This document shows, in pieces, positions 52,658 to 60,338 of a stretch of 64,000 bases of DNA. The DNA is from Mesorhizobium loti R88b (GTDB lineage: Bacteria; Pseudomonadota; Alphaproteobacteria; Rhizobiales; Rhizobiaceae). The stretch is from positions 1,612,001-1,676,000 of the forward strand of contig NZ_CP033367.1 of the NCBI RefSeq assembly GCF_013170845.1, written 5' to 3'. Every line of letters begins with the position of its first letter. Within the stretch, counting starts at the first letter, position 1. The position numbers and the translations under genes are program-made. The notes beneath the pieces were generated by a model, which worked only from the letters and a program-made list of their open reading frames with translations, did no database searches and was not told the origin of the DNA.

Positions 52658-52757
52658 TTTGGCGAGCAGAGCTCCCTATTATCATCAGGGGAATTAGACC
52701 ACGCCGGAAGGTCCTTGAGGATTGGAAGCGTGCGCCCTTGTGTGAACCTCTGTGACC
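52658..52757 (-). promoter_or_regulatory. Shared 5' region, copy 2 (before RHH/ejection module)
   Basis: Partner of 48819-48917. It fills the whole gap between the HTH gene (stop at 52757) and the start of the ribbon-helix-helix-like gene. It contains GGAG-type ribosome sequence near the start and the same TTCACACAAGGG-type block upstream (minus strand). Confidence 0.75.
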
Positions 52758-53044
52758 TATTCGGGGACGCCAACCTCGCGAATGAAGCGCAACACGTCGG
52801 GGTGGCTGCGATAGCCGTTGCGGAGGATTTCAAGGGTCTCCAATTCGCCTTGCAGCACCATCAGCAGGGCAACCCGGCTGATCTCGATCGGTGCTCCCTT
52901 GGTCGCTTGTCTGCCTATCCCGTAGCGCTTCACCCATCCTCGAATTGTCTTCTCCGTTCGCTTGGCGATATATGCCGCCTGGCTTACGCTGCAAATCTCG
53001 TCGCGGCGCATTAGGACAGCCTTGGGTCTGAAGGCACAATTCAT
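52757..53044 (-). CDS. Helix-turn-helix protein
   Basis: A 95-residue protein: RRDEICSVSQAAYIAKRTEKTIRGWVKRYGIGRQATKGAPIEISRVALLMVLQGELETLEIL. The MerR/excisionase-like helix-turn-helix is clear. ATG 53044 overlaps the upstream stop (ATGA). It is the last gene of the early operon and could regulate it or the copy 2 promoter that follows. Confidence 0.68.
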   Translation of the reverse strand: MNCAFRPKAVLMRRDEICSVSQAAYIAKRTEKTIRGWVKRYGIGRQATKGAPIEISRVALLMVLQGELETLEILRNGYRSHPDVLRFIREVGVPE

Positions 53045-53466
53045 CGATAGGCCCTCGCTCGGATAAGGGCCGCCTGTCGGCAAGCTTCAATCGCCTCTCT
53101 CGCTGAGAGGCCAAACCGGTCCCGCAATTGAGGTAATACAGCCGTAGCACTATCGGCGTTTCCAGAAGCAAGCCACTCGGCGGCTAGACTGGCGGTAAGG
53201 TCCTCGGTGGCAATTTCTGAAACAAACGCTATCCGATTGGTGGAGGCCTCGAATATCGGAACGCTAACGTTTGGTCCTGGCTCTCCTTCTCTTCCAAGCC
53301 CTTCGACGTTGGTGACGCTCTCGGCTTTCGCGATTTCCTCCGGTCTAAGGTCTCGGTCTAAGGTCTCGGTCTTGGTCTTGGTATGTGCACACGGTGTCAC
53401 AGGGTGTGAAACCACCCCTACAGACTGTCTGCACACTGTCACGGCACGGTGTCCACACGGTCTCAT
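53041..53466 (-). CDS. Hypothetical early-operon protein
   Basis: A 141-residue protein. The N-terminus is unusual (Cys/His-rich, then TKTKTETLDRDLRPEEIAKAESV); the C-terminal half ASLAAEWLASGNADSATAVLPQLRDRFGLSAREAIEACRQAALIRARA is helical and well-formed. Both ends overlap the neighbours by 4 bases (ATGA). It likely works with the replication-type protein. Confidence 0.6.
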   Translation of the reverse strand: MRPCGHRAVTVCRQSVGVVSHPVTPCAHTKTKTETLDRDLRPEEIAKAESVTNVEGLGREGEPGPNVSVPIFEASTNRIAFVSEIATEDLTASLAAEWLASGNADSATAVLPQLRDRFGLSAREAIEACRQAALIRARAYR

Positions 53467-53990
53467 TGGCCACCACCTCGCATAAGTCGGGTCTCCATCA
53501 GCCGCGACGTGTTGCCGACGAGCTGGGCGACCGACTTTGAGTTGCCAGCGACCTTGGCGGCCTTCTCCGCTGCCTTCCGGGCCTCGCGCTGGATCCTGAT
53601 TTCGTTGGCCTCATCAAACGCGGCCACCGCCTTCTCTCGCAGCTTGTCGCTTTCGATCGCCTGGAGTCGGCGGCGCGTACCGGTGGCATGGTCATCGTTT
53701 GCCGGCGGGTTATGTCGAAACCACCGCTCTATCAGGATCACGTCGCCATCAGGATCATGGTCGATTAGCCCTACCTCGATGAGTTCTCGGAGAACGCTCG
53801 CGTAAGCAGCATCTGTCCATCCCAGATCGGCGCATGCATAGCCACGCGGGAGTTCGTAAACCCCCGCGCTCGTGACATGTGCATTGCTCAGCAAGTAGAG
53901 GAAGCCTACCTTGGCTTCGTCAGGCAGCCCGATGAAACGACGGGAACGCCAAACGGCCGGCGCGACTTTGGTGAAGGTGCGGGCGCTCAT
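53463..53990 (-). CDS. Replication-initiator-like protein (winged helix)
   Basis: A 175-residue protein: FTKVAPAVWRSRRFIGLPDEAKVGFLYLLSNAHVTSAGVYELPRGYACADLGWTDAAYASVLRELIEVGLIDHDPDGDVILIERWFRHNPPAND, followed by a long helix. The N-terminal winged-helix pattern is that of phage replisome organisers/DnaD-like initiators seen in rhizobial elements. It is part of the ATGA-coupled early operon. Confidence 0.7.
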   Translation of the reverse strand: MSARTFTKVAPAVWRSRRFIGLPDEAKVGFLYLLSNAHVTSAGVYELPRGYACADLGWTDAAYASVLRELIEVGLIDHDPDGDVILIERWFRHNPPANDDHATGTRRRLQAIESDKLREKAVAAFDEANEIRIQREARKAAEKAAKVAGNSKSVAQLVGNTSRLMETRLMRGGGQ

Positions 53991-54536
53991 TTATGCCGCC
54001 TCGCTGTAGCAGGGGGCAAACTCGCCATAGACCAAGGCTTCCGCCGCTTTGCGGGCATTGATGGCGTCTTGCTTTTCCTTGTACCGGCCGAGATTTATAG
54101 TCCGGTTGTCGAGCCCAATGGCCGCTTCCCATTTGTTCGATGCCGGGACGAAATACACCCCCACCGTTCCACTCTTGTTGGATTTTCCCGGTTTGCGGTT
54201 TCTGGCATTTTGCTGCGGCGTTGCTTCCCTAAGATTTTTCCAACGGTTGTCAGCACGCATCCCGTTTCGATGGTCGATATGGTGTTTGGGCCACTCCCCC
54301 GTCATAATCAGCCAAGCGATGCGATGCGCTGGGAACAACACATAATCGATTTCAATTTGCAGATATCCGTGGCTGTTTCTCGAACCGGCCAATGCGCCGA
54401 TACGCTGACCTCCTCTTGCCACGCGGCGCAGAAATGTACCGGTGTCCGGCTGGTATTCAATCAGAGCGCGGACACGTTCCGCTGTAGTCTCTGGCCTTCC
54501 TTTGCGGGATTCCGCGAGTGTCTTCTTCCTGGCCAT
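53991..54536 (-). CDS. HNH endonuclease with AP2-like domain
   Basis: A 181-residue protein. The HNH core is in RIAWLIMTGEWPKHHIDHRNGMRADNRWKNLREATPQQNARNR (HHIDHRNG with N downstream), and the C-terminal part SGTVGVYFVPASNKWEAAIGLDNRTINLGRYKEKQDAINARKAAE is an AP2/ERF-like DNA-binding domain, as in phage homing endonucleases. ATG 54536 is chosen from the family start; the gene directly abuts the replication-type gene. It could be a free-standing homing endonuclease. Confidence 0.88.
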   Translation of the reverse strand: MARKKTLAESRKGRPETTAERVRALIEYQPDTGTFLRRVARGGQRIGALAGSRNSHGYLQIEIDYVLFPAHRIAWLIMTGEWPKHHIDHRNGMRADNRWKNLREATPQQNARNRKPGKSNKSGTVGVYFVPASNKWEAAIGLDNRTINLGRYKEKQDAINARKAAEALVYGEFAPCYSEAA

Positions 54537-54537
54537 G

Positions 54538-54747
54538 TCAGCGCACTCCCAGCCCTGCCATGCGGCAGAGTTCACGGGCGGTTGCTGCATTGACGCGGAA
54601 GCGGGCCGCGATGCTGGTGACGGCAAAGGAACCATCCTCGACCGTGGACAATTTCTTGCCAGTCGAGTACAAAGGAGCCGCTACAGCTTTCCATTCTACT
54701 GAGCCGCCGCGCCCTGCCAGGCCGGCGGCTTTGCTATTATTGTTCAT
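54538..54747 (-). CDS. Small helix-turn-helix-like protein
   Basis: A 69-residue protein whose last part (VEDGSFAVTSIAARFRVNAATARELCRMAGL) resembles a single helix-turn-helix. It lies 9 bp after the excisionase-like gene and one base before the HNH gene in the same operon. The function is unknown. Confidence 0.6.
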   Translation of the reverse strand: MNNNSKAAGLAGRGGSVEWKAVAAPLYSTGKKLSTVEDGSFAVTSIAARFRVNAATARELCRMAGLGVR

Positions 54748-54756
54748 CGCTCCACC

Positions 54757-54933
54757 TCACGCCGCGACCGGGAGGTTTTCGATGAGCGCGCTGAGTTCGG
54801 AAACAAGCACAAGGGTGCGCTTGCCGTTCTTGCGTGGGTTGAGCTTCTTAGCCCGAAACATTTTATAGAGACCGCTCCGACTAATGCCGGAGATCTCCAC
54901 TGCTTCCTCTACTGATACCGCGATTTTAGTCAT
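54757..54933 (-). CDS. Excisionase-like (AlpA/MerR-type) protein
   Basis: A 58-residue protein: TKIAVSVEEAVEISGISRSGLYKMFRAKKLNPRKNGKRTLVLVSELSALIENLPVAA. This is the winged helix-turn-helix of phage excisionases (DNA-binding, excisionase family). GGAG/GGAAG upstream supports ATG 54933. It heads the early operon and with the integrase would steer excision at the att sites. Confidence 0.85.
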   Translation of the reverse strand: MTKIAVSVEEAVEISGISRSGLYKMFRAKKLNPRKNGKRTLVLVSELSALIENLPVAA

Positions 54934-55012
54934 CTTCCGCTCCGTAATCGCACCGGGACGTTGGTGCATACGGAGGAAGATGAAGGCTCAAAATTCGGCG
55001 GACAATTTCGGC

Positions 55013-55059
55013 AATTAGGCTGCCATAACTTCGCGGCCTAATTGATTTTCGGCCTAATT
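55013..55059. promoter_or_regulatory. Three AATTAGGC octamers, likely operators
   Basis: AATTAGGC at 55013-55020, and its reverse (GCCTAATT) at 55036-55043 and 55052-55059. The last two are 16 bp apart. They lie in the control region of the excisionase-headed operon. Probably sites for a regulator of excision. Confidence 0.5.
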
Positions 55060-55769
55060 CAGATGGGTCTCTCACGCGGGCCGCGTGGGCCGCGTTTTTC
55101 CATTTCAGGCAGACGCTTCAACCGCCATGCAGCCCGCGCCTTTTCCCGCGAAACGCCAATCTCTAGAGCCGCTTGCTTTGCTATTTTTTCCATAGAGGGC
55201 ACCGGTGTGCCGGCGCTGGCGTACCTGTCTAGAAAGCCCTGGCAGAATTGTTCCAGATCCTTTTCTTTGGCGGCCGAGGTCGTGTGCGGTCGATGCCCTA
55301 CAGCAGCAGCCGGCGGCGGCGCGCTCTTAAGTTCTGGGTGGGCGAGGGCTTTTAAGCCGTCCTTCTCAATGAACAGCCAGCATTGGGGAACTTTTGCGAG
55401 AGGATGCCAGCCGTCAGAGCAAAGACTCAACGGCGCTTTGCCTGTCGCGAACCAGTTAACATGCTCTGCCCGATTCCAGACGTGCGGCGGTAGCTTGCTA
55501 TCAATCGCCCCACCGCTTGTTTGAAGCACCCCCACTAATCGACCGTAGGCGCAATGCTCGCGTAGCGAAGAAACGACAGTATCGAATTGCGCGTTGTCAT
55601 AAACGGCGGAAATGTCACTAGGCCATTGGCCCGCGAACTGCTTAGCGCCTAGCTGATGAATGGCTTGCGTGAAAAACACATGGTCGGGCGCCTCAAATGG
55701 CCAAGAATCTGGCCGAGACCACAGTATCCGCGTCTCTCTCCTCAGCCGTATACGGTCGGCATTATCCAT
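55059..55769 (-). CDS. Hypothetical protein of the element
   Basis: A 236-residue soluble protein. The N-terminal half has IRLRRETRILWSRPDSWPFEAPDHVFFTQAIHQLGAKQFAGQWPSD; the middle has HVWNRAEHVNWFATGK; the end KEKDLEQFCQGFLDRYASAGTPVPSMEKIAKQAALEIGVSREKARAAWRLKRLPEMEKRGPRGPRERPI looks DNA-binding. It lies between integrase and excisionase genes. No family is recognised. Confidence 0.68.
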   Translation of the reverse strand: MDNADRIRLRRETRILWSRPDSWPFEAPDHVFFTQAIHQLGAKQFAGQWPSDISAVYDNAQFDTVVSSLREHCAYGRLVGVLQTSGGAIDSKLPPHVWNRAEHVNWFATGKAPLSLCSDGWHPLAKVPQCWLFIEKDGLKALAHPELKSAPPPAAAVGHRPHTTSAAKEKDLEQFCQGFLDRYASAGTPVPSMEKIAKQAALEIGVSREKARAAWRLKRLPEMEKRGPRGPRERPI

Positions 55770-55870
55770 CGCGAAGCACCCTTTGCGAAAACACCCTAAA
55801 AGGGCCGCAGGGAAACCGGCGGTGCTGACCGGCTTGTCGGATGCCTCCTATCCCTGCGATCTATGAAGCT

Positions 55871-57211
55871 CTACCCGGCGCGCAATGGCACAACCTTATC
55901 GCCGTCGTTTTCGGGAGGCATGAGCGGGACCACGGCACCGGCTGACAGTTCGTCCAGCGCGTCGATGATGGCCGATGAATAATGCGTCTCAATCATGCGT
56001 GTGCTCGTGTCGTGTAGGGCCGCGACGAGACGCACCGGAAGCCCATTACGAAGCTGGCGCACAATAGACGAGTGACGCAATGCGTACGGCACAGTGTCGG
56101 CGGGCAGTTCTGCGAGCCTAACAATCTCAGCCCACGGCCGGGAAAGCTCGGTTGCATTGAGCCACGGCCCCCGTGTGTCGCGAACCCACGGGGCCTTTTC
56201 CTGACTCTTGTCCTGCTTATGTCTCCAGCGCTCCAGCAGCGCATCCCCGGCACGCCGACCGGCGGTAGCGGGGCGCATTGTCGCGATGACATCGGTCCCG
56301 ACACGCACAGCAATATGTGACGCCTTCTTGACCCCTCGTCCCTTTCGACTCGTAGGGACCATCAAGCGAGATTGCTGCACATCGCCAACCGCCATGCGCC
56401 GGACTTGCGAGAACCGCGCACCGGTCGCGCTCAAAACCACGACCAGGCGCAGAAGATCCCCGTTCCAGTCGTCGCGGTCGTCAACGGCTTTTGCTGCCGC
56501 AATGATCCGGCGAATGTCACCGTCCGGCAGCGCCGACTTGTCGCGCGCCGTCGGAGTTTCGGCATGCGACCCAGCCAGGCCATTCTTGATTATGAGCGGG
56601 ATCTCTGCCGGAAGCCGAGCACGGTGCTTCGTTGCAGCGGCGTTCAAGGCGGCCTTCAAATCATTGGTGATGCGCCTGACAGTCGTTGCGGCCAAATCAC
56701 CGGAAAGGCCATCGCGCCACTTCGAAAGGTCGCTCTCCTTCAAAGCATGCAGCATTTTCGCAGCCAAGGGTGACGAGAGGATGTGGCGGGTCAGTCGAAG
56801 GCGAGCATCGCCGCGACTAGCCTTTTGTCCGTCCCTCGCAACCTCACGGGCTTCCTGCGTGACGAGGTACGCGTCTATAGCCGTGCGCACCGTAGGGGCG
56901 GGGCCATCTGCAGCCGCCAGGTCGTCAGCCCTTTTTGTGGACACGTGTCGAGAGGCGGCCGTCTTTGCCTGCTCGAACGTCAGGCAGGTAACGCCATCGG
57001 CTTCCAGTTTACCGTCATCGGCAGTCGCCAGCGTGGCTTGCCTGTACTTCTGGTCACCCTGGTACCACCTTACCAGCCAGCGCCCGCCGCGCTTCTGCTT
57101 GCGGTAGCCGAGGTGAACGTCGGGGCTCAATCCACGCCAATGAACGCCCTCGGCCAAACCAGCGCGTGCATTTCGCGTGGTCAACGCGGCCTCGGTCAGT
57201 GTCTTTGACAT
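55871..57211 (-). CDS. int: Tyrosine-type site-specific integrase
   Basis: A 446-residue integrase of P4-like size. The N-terminal arm-binding part has GYRKQKRGGRWLVRWYQGDQKYRQATLATADDG; a SAM-like core-binding domain follows; the catalytic domain shows the first Arg in LSATGARFSQVRRMAVGD, HxxR in VPYALRHSSIVRQLRNG, and HDTSTRMIETHYSSAI with the tyrosine nucleophile. All key residues are present. ATG 57211 is chosen; an upstream start at 57274 is less likely. It begins 165 bp from attR and inserts the element into tRNA-Glu. Confidence 0.93.
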   Translation of the reverse strand: MSKTLTEAALTTRNARAGLAEGVHWRGLSPDVHLGYRKQKRGGRWLVRWYQGDQKYRQATLATADDGKLEADGVTCLTFEQAKTAASRHVSTKRADDLAAADGPAPTVRTAIDAYLVTQEAREVARDGQKASRGDARLRLTRHILSSPLAAKMLHALKESDLSKWRDGLSGDLAATTVRRITNDLKAALNAAATKHRARLPAEIPLIIKNGLAGSHAETPTARDKSALPDGDIRRIIAAAKAVDDRDDWNGDLLRLVVVLSATGARFSQVRRMAVGDVQQSRLMVPTSRKGRGVKKASHIAVRVGTDVIATMRPATAGRRAGDALLERWRHKQDKSQEKAPWVRDTRGPWLNATELSRPWAEIVRLAELPADTVPYALRHSSIVRQLRNGLPVRLVAALHDTSTRMIETHYSSAIIDALDELSAGAVVPLMPPENDGDKVVPLRAG

Positions 57212-57376
57212 AATGGGAAATCGCCAAACCGTCGAATATCCGTCAAATATACGCCCGTGCACGCCGTGACACAATGGGAGACGGTCGCTAATGGACGGGT
57301 GAATTTTTAGGGAACAGACGCAAAACGGGCGTGGACAAAGGAGAACAGACCGGAACTCGCCCTATTATATGAAATT

Positions 57377-57424
57377 GCCCTCTCACGGCGGGAACAGGGG
57401 TTCGATTCCCCTTGGGCGTACCAA
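57377..57424 (+). repeat. attR: 48 bp direct repeat, tRNA-Glu 3' fragment
   Basis: Exact copy of 26810-26857, with no tRNA 5' half before it. It marks the right end of the element. Confidence 0.95.
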
Positions 57425-57482
57425 GGATTTTCTGCCAGATGTGATGCTTGCGCAATACGGCATGTTGCAGCAAGTTGGCTGC

Positions 57483-57815
57483 ATGAAACAATTGGCTTTG
57501 CCGCTCCTCATTTCCGCGTCCCTTATTGCCCTGTGCGGTCCGTCGTTCTCCAAGGACAGGAAGGTCACTGGCACCATTCGAGGTTTCGAATGTGGCGACA
57601 ATTGCTATCTGACCGTTGTCGACCGCAAGAAGGTGGAGCAAGTCGGCCTGTGTGCCGCGCCCGAGTGCGAAAGCTGGAACGAGCAAACCGCGATGCCGTC
57701 CCGCTACAAGGGAAAACGCGTGACCGTTACAGTCGGGCAAGGGCAGCAGGTCGATGACAGCGGCAACGTGATGGGAGAGATGATGTCCTTCACCAAGATC
57801 AGGTTTCTCGACTAG
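57483..57815 (+). CDS. Small exported protein
   Basis: A 110-residue protein with a signal peptide (KQLALPLLISASLIALCGPSFS). The mature part (RKVTGTIRGFECGDNCYLTVVDRKKVEQVGLCAAPECESWNEQ, RYKGKRVTVTVGQGQQVDDSGNVMGEMMSFTKIRFL) looks like an OB-fold-type small periplasmic protein with two cysteine pairs. The frame is open back into the att repeat, but ATG 57483 begins the signal. It is the first gene right of the element, so it was downstream of tRNA-Glu before insertion. Confidence 0.8.
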   Translation: MKQLALPLLISASLIALCGPSFSKDRKVTGTIRGFECGDNCYLTVVDRKKVEQVGLCAAPECESWNEQTAMPSRYKGKRVTVTVGQGQQVDDSGNVMGEMMSFTKIRFLD

Positions 57816-58156
57816 CGGCGGCTATTCGTGACCACCTCGCGCTCAAAGCAAAAGTGGAAGGCAGGGGCAGCGCAATGCCGGCCCCTTTTGCTTTAGACTG
57901 CTGCGTACCAATTTGTCCGGCGTAACAACAGCTCGGTCGTTTCTTTCGACATTCTCGGATCATATTCAGCCAAGCACCCGCGTGGGTTGCGCTTGGCCGG
58001 GAGGGTTCGCGAACCTCGCGAAACCCGGCGCCGTGAATGCGCGAATCCACCCAATTTAAGTCAGCCCGCCACGCTTGAAAGCGCAATAATTTCTGTTACT
58101 TGCGACCCGGGGATAGCATCTGCGCCAGCGCGGATTTTGGGTCGGGTAGAATTGGA
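57816..58156. other. Intergenic with likely terminator
   Basis: At about 57863-57895 a G+C-rich hairpin (AGGGGC...GCCCC) followed by TTTTGCTTT may end the small exported protein's transcript. Another inverted repeat around 58004-58026 surrounds TTCGCGAACC. No gene is supported. Confidence 0.45.
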
Positions 58157-58354
58157 ATGGCGTCAGGGAAGATGATTTGCTCGCGCTGCCATGGCGGCGG
58201 CAAGATTTTCGATTGCTCCAGATGGAGCGCGTCGAAGGGGCATTGCTGCCCGCAAGGGACGCACCAGATCAGTTGCCCGGGGAAGACCGTCGCGTGCGCC
58301 GAATGTGGCGGCCTGGGGATGCTGGTGGAAGCTGAGCTCAAGGCCGTCGCGTAG
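58157..58354 (+). CDS. Possible zinc-binding small protein
   Basis: A 65-residue frame with MICSRCHGGGKIFDCSRWSA near the start, CCPQGTHQISCPG and ACAECGGLG later: repeated CxxC(G/H)GxG units as in DnaJ-type zinc ribbons. The start lacks a clear ribosome site and the neighbourhood gives no help, so support is moderate. Confidence 0.45.
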   Translation: MASGKMICSRCHGGGKIFDCSRWSASKGHCCPQGTHQISCPGKTVACAECGGLGMLVEAELKAVA

Positions 58355-58614
58355 CCGCGGCTTCGGAAAGGACGCGATGAGGGCGGCTTCCGCGTTGCGA
58401 TCGTGTCCGCCATCTCTTGGATGGATCCTGCAGGCTTTTACGTCCAGGAACGGTTTCACCGTCGTGCAACTATTAGGACTCGCCGCTTCTGGCGCGGCGG
58501 GGCCGATTGCATTAGCATCACGTCATGGATTTCGCGGCATGGCTTGAGCGGCACAGAGAATGCCGAGTGCGAGGCAGATCCTGACGGGCAATCGATGCCG
58601 CGGGGAGAAGGCCA

Positions 58615-59196
58615 ATGCAGAAGCTGCAAGCGCAGGGTGTCCACCACATCACGCTGGTCGGCGCCGGGCGCCAGACCTCGATCGATTTCTGGGAAGGCGT
58701 GCTCGGCATGCCGTTCATCTTCGAGCAGCCTAATCTCGACAAGGCCGCCGAAAGCCATCTCTATTTCGATCCGGGCGACGGCCGGCTGATCACCGTCTTC
58801 ACCGACGAGAGCCGCACGCCGCAGAGGCGGCGCACGCCGACCGATCCGGGCTGCGTCCACCACATCGCTTTTGCGGTGTCGCGCGTCACGTTCCTGCAGG
58901 CGGTCACCCGGCTCGACGAGCGCGGCATCAAGCACAGCGGCGTCAAGGATCGCGGCTTCATGGATTCGATCTACTTCGAGGATCCGCTCGGCCTGCTGAT
59001 CGAGCTCGCCTCCTACCGCTTCGAGCCGCCGGCGGGTTTCACCCATGCCGACGTGCTGATGGAGGCGCACAGGCTGCGCGTCGCGCGCGGCGACTACAAC
59101 ATTGCCGAGGCGCACCTTGCCGACGCGATCCAGGCCCTTGTCGAGCGTTCTCGCGCAACCTTGTCGGACGATCGGGCGCCGAAGAATCCATACTGA
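58615..59196 (+). CDS. VOC family ring-cleaving dioxygenase-like protein
   Basis: A 193-residue protein with two VOC modules: QGVHHITLVGAGRQTSIDFWEGVLGMPFIFEQPN and CVHHIAFAVSRVTFLQAVTRLDERGIKHSGVKDRGFMDSIYFEDPLGLLIELASYRFEPPAGFTHAD. The metal His/Glu positions are present, so it could be an extradiol-type dioxygenase, although shorter than the 317-residue protein at 8452. It lies 29 bp upstream of a glutathione S-transferase gene, with which it probably forms an operon for detoxifying aromatic or electrophilic compounds. Confidence 0.85.
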   Translation: MQKLQAQGVHHITLVGAGRQTSIDFWEGVLGMPFIFEQPNLDKAAESHLYFDPGDGRLITVFTDESRTPQRRRTPTDPGCVHHIAFAVSRVTFLQAVTRLDERGIKHSGVKDRGFMDSIYFEDPLGLLIELASYRFEPPAGFTHADVLMEAHRLRVARGDYNIAEAHLADAIQALVERSRATLSDDRAPKNPY

Positions 59197-59225
59197 CGGC
59201 CAACAAAAACAGAGGGAGGACCATA

Positions 59226-60068
59226 ATGGCAAAGACTGCGACCAAGAGTGCAAAGAAGCCTGCGGCCAAGGCGGCCGCCAAGCCGGCGCCAAAGGCTGCC
59301 GCAAAAGCGGCGGCAAAGCCGGCGACCAAGACGTCCGCACCGAAGGCCAAGGCAAAATCGGCGAAAAAGCCGGCGCTGAAGCTCAGCATGCTGAAGCCGA
59401 GCGTCAACAACATGACCGTCCGGGTGTTTGCCCGCGCGGCCGGGTTCGACGCCGCCGAGACCGACGCCTGGGGCCACACGCGCTCGCCCGAATATATGGC
59501 GCGCAACCCGGCGCATCTGACGCCGATGATCGAGGATAAAGGATTGCCCAGAGGCGTGCTTTGGGAAAGCTGTGCCATCATGCAATATCTCGCCAACAAG
59601 CACGGGCTGGAGAAATTCTATCCGAAGGCGCCGGCCAAGCGGGCCATGGTGGACAGCGCCATGTTCTACCTGATTGGCACGCTCTACCCTTATGTGGCGC
59701 GCGCCACGTATCCGGCGCTGGGTTTCCCGCACTATGCGGGCGAGGTCGGCCACAGCGACGCCCACCCGGACAAGAAGTCCGAAGCCCAGAAGGCCGCGAT
59801 GGCGGCGATCGCCGAGCCGTTGGAAGTCTTCCACAGCTTCTTCAGGGACGGCAAGCCGTTCATCGGTGGTAAGCATCCGTCGATCGCCGATATCCGGCTG
59901 GCGGCGACGCTGGAGTTCCTCGCCGTCATCGACTATCCCCTGCCCAAATGGGCGAAGGAGTATGTGGCGGCGATCGAGAAGAAACTCGGCAAGGCCTATG
60001 CCGAGCCGGCTGGCGATGTGCGCGGCTACATCGCCTATGTGCGGTCGCAGGCGAAGGCTCCAGCTTAA
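59226..60068 (+). CDS. Glutathione S-transferase with Lys/Ala-rich N-terminal tail
   Basis: A 280-residue protein. The first ~52 residues are almost only Lys, Ala and Pro (repeats of AAKPA and KSAKKPA), like histone H1 or AlgP tails. From residue 53 on comes a GST: LKLSMLKPSVNNMTVRVFARAAGFDAAETDAWGHTRSPEYMARNPAHLTPMIEDKGLPRGVLWESCAIMQYLANKHG (thioredoxin-like domain, with an ES pair in the glutathione site) and a helical C-domain with GGKHPSIADIRLAATLEFL. The tail may bind nucleic acid. It pairs with the VOC gene upstream. Confidence 0.88.
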   Translation: MAKTATKSAKKPAAKAAAKPAPKAAAKAAAKPATKTSAPKAKAKSAKKPALKLSMLKPSVNNMTVRVFARAAGFDAAETDAWGHTRSPEYMARNPAHLTPMIEDKGLPRGVLWESCAIMQYLANKHGLEKFYPKAPAKRAMVDSAMFYLIGTLYPYVARATYPALGFPHYAGEVGHSDAHPDKKSEAQKAAMAAIAEPLEVFHSFFRDGKPFIGGKHPSIADIRLAATLEFLAVIDYPLPKWAKEYVAAIEKKLGKAYAEPAGDVRGYIAYVRSQAKAPA

Positions 60069-60149
60069 GGATTTGTTAACCAAAGCCCTGTCTACTGCCA
60101 GGAATTCGCCGCGCGACCACGGATGTACTGGCGCATTATCGGCGGAAGG

Positions 60150-60176
60150 AAAGGTCGGCTCAATGCCGGCCTTTTT
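60150..60176 (+). terminator. Terminator after GST gene
   Basis: AAAGGTCGGC, a 5-base loop, GCCGGCCTTT and further T-rich sequence, about 80 bp after the GST stop. Confidence 0.75.
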
Positions 60177-60338
60177 GCTTTTTCGGGCCTGATGCCTCGA
60201 CATCACGCGACAGCGATCATGCAACGCCGGAGCTTCAACTTTTTGCGCCGAGACATTGTCATCGCCAACCCTGGCTCTAACATCCATGTCGGAGATTCGG
60301 CATCGATTGCCGGCTGGTTGTGAGAATGAGGGCTTGCG

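Larger units (their letters stand above)
26810..57424. mobile_element. Integrated genetic element at tRNA-Glu (30.6 kb)
   Basis: The element is bounded by the 48 bp repeats and carries a tyrosine recombinase gene 165 bp inside the right repeat, an excisionase-like gene, an early operon with replication-type genes, a tail-spike and an ejection-type protein, and a long cargo region. Its G+C is visibly lower than the flanks, codon choice is more mixed and many genes are short and unrecognised. No capsid, portal or terminase gene is seen, and no conjugation (T4SS, relaxase) gene is seen. Confidence 0.92.

Noticed and set aside
26810..57424. Complete prophage
   Set aside because: Only spike, ejection-type and early genes are present. 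No portal, capsid, terminase, tail tube or tape-measure gene was found on either strand.
26810..57424. Integrative conjugative element
   Set aside because: No relaxase, coupling protein or type IV secretion genes are visible.
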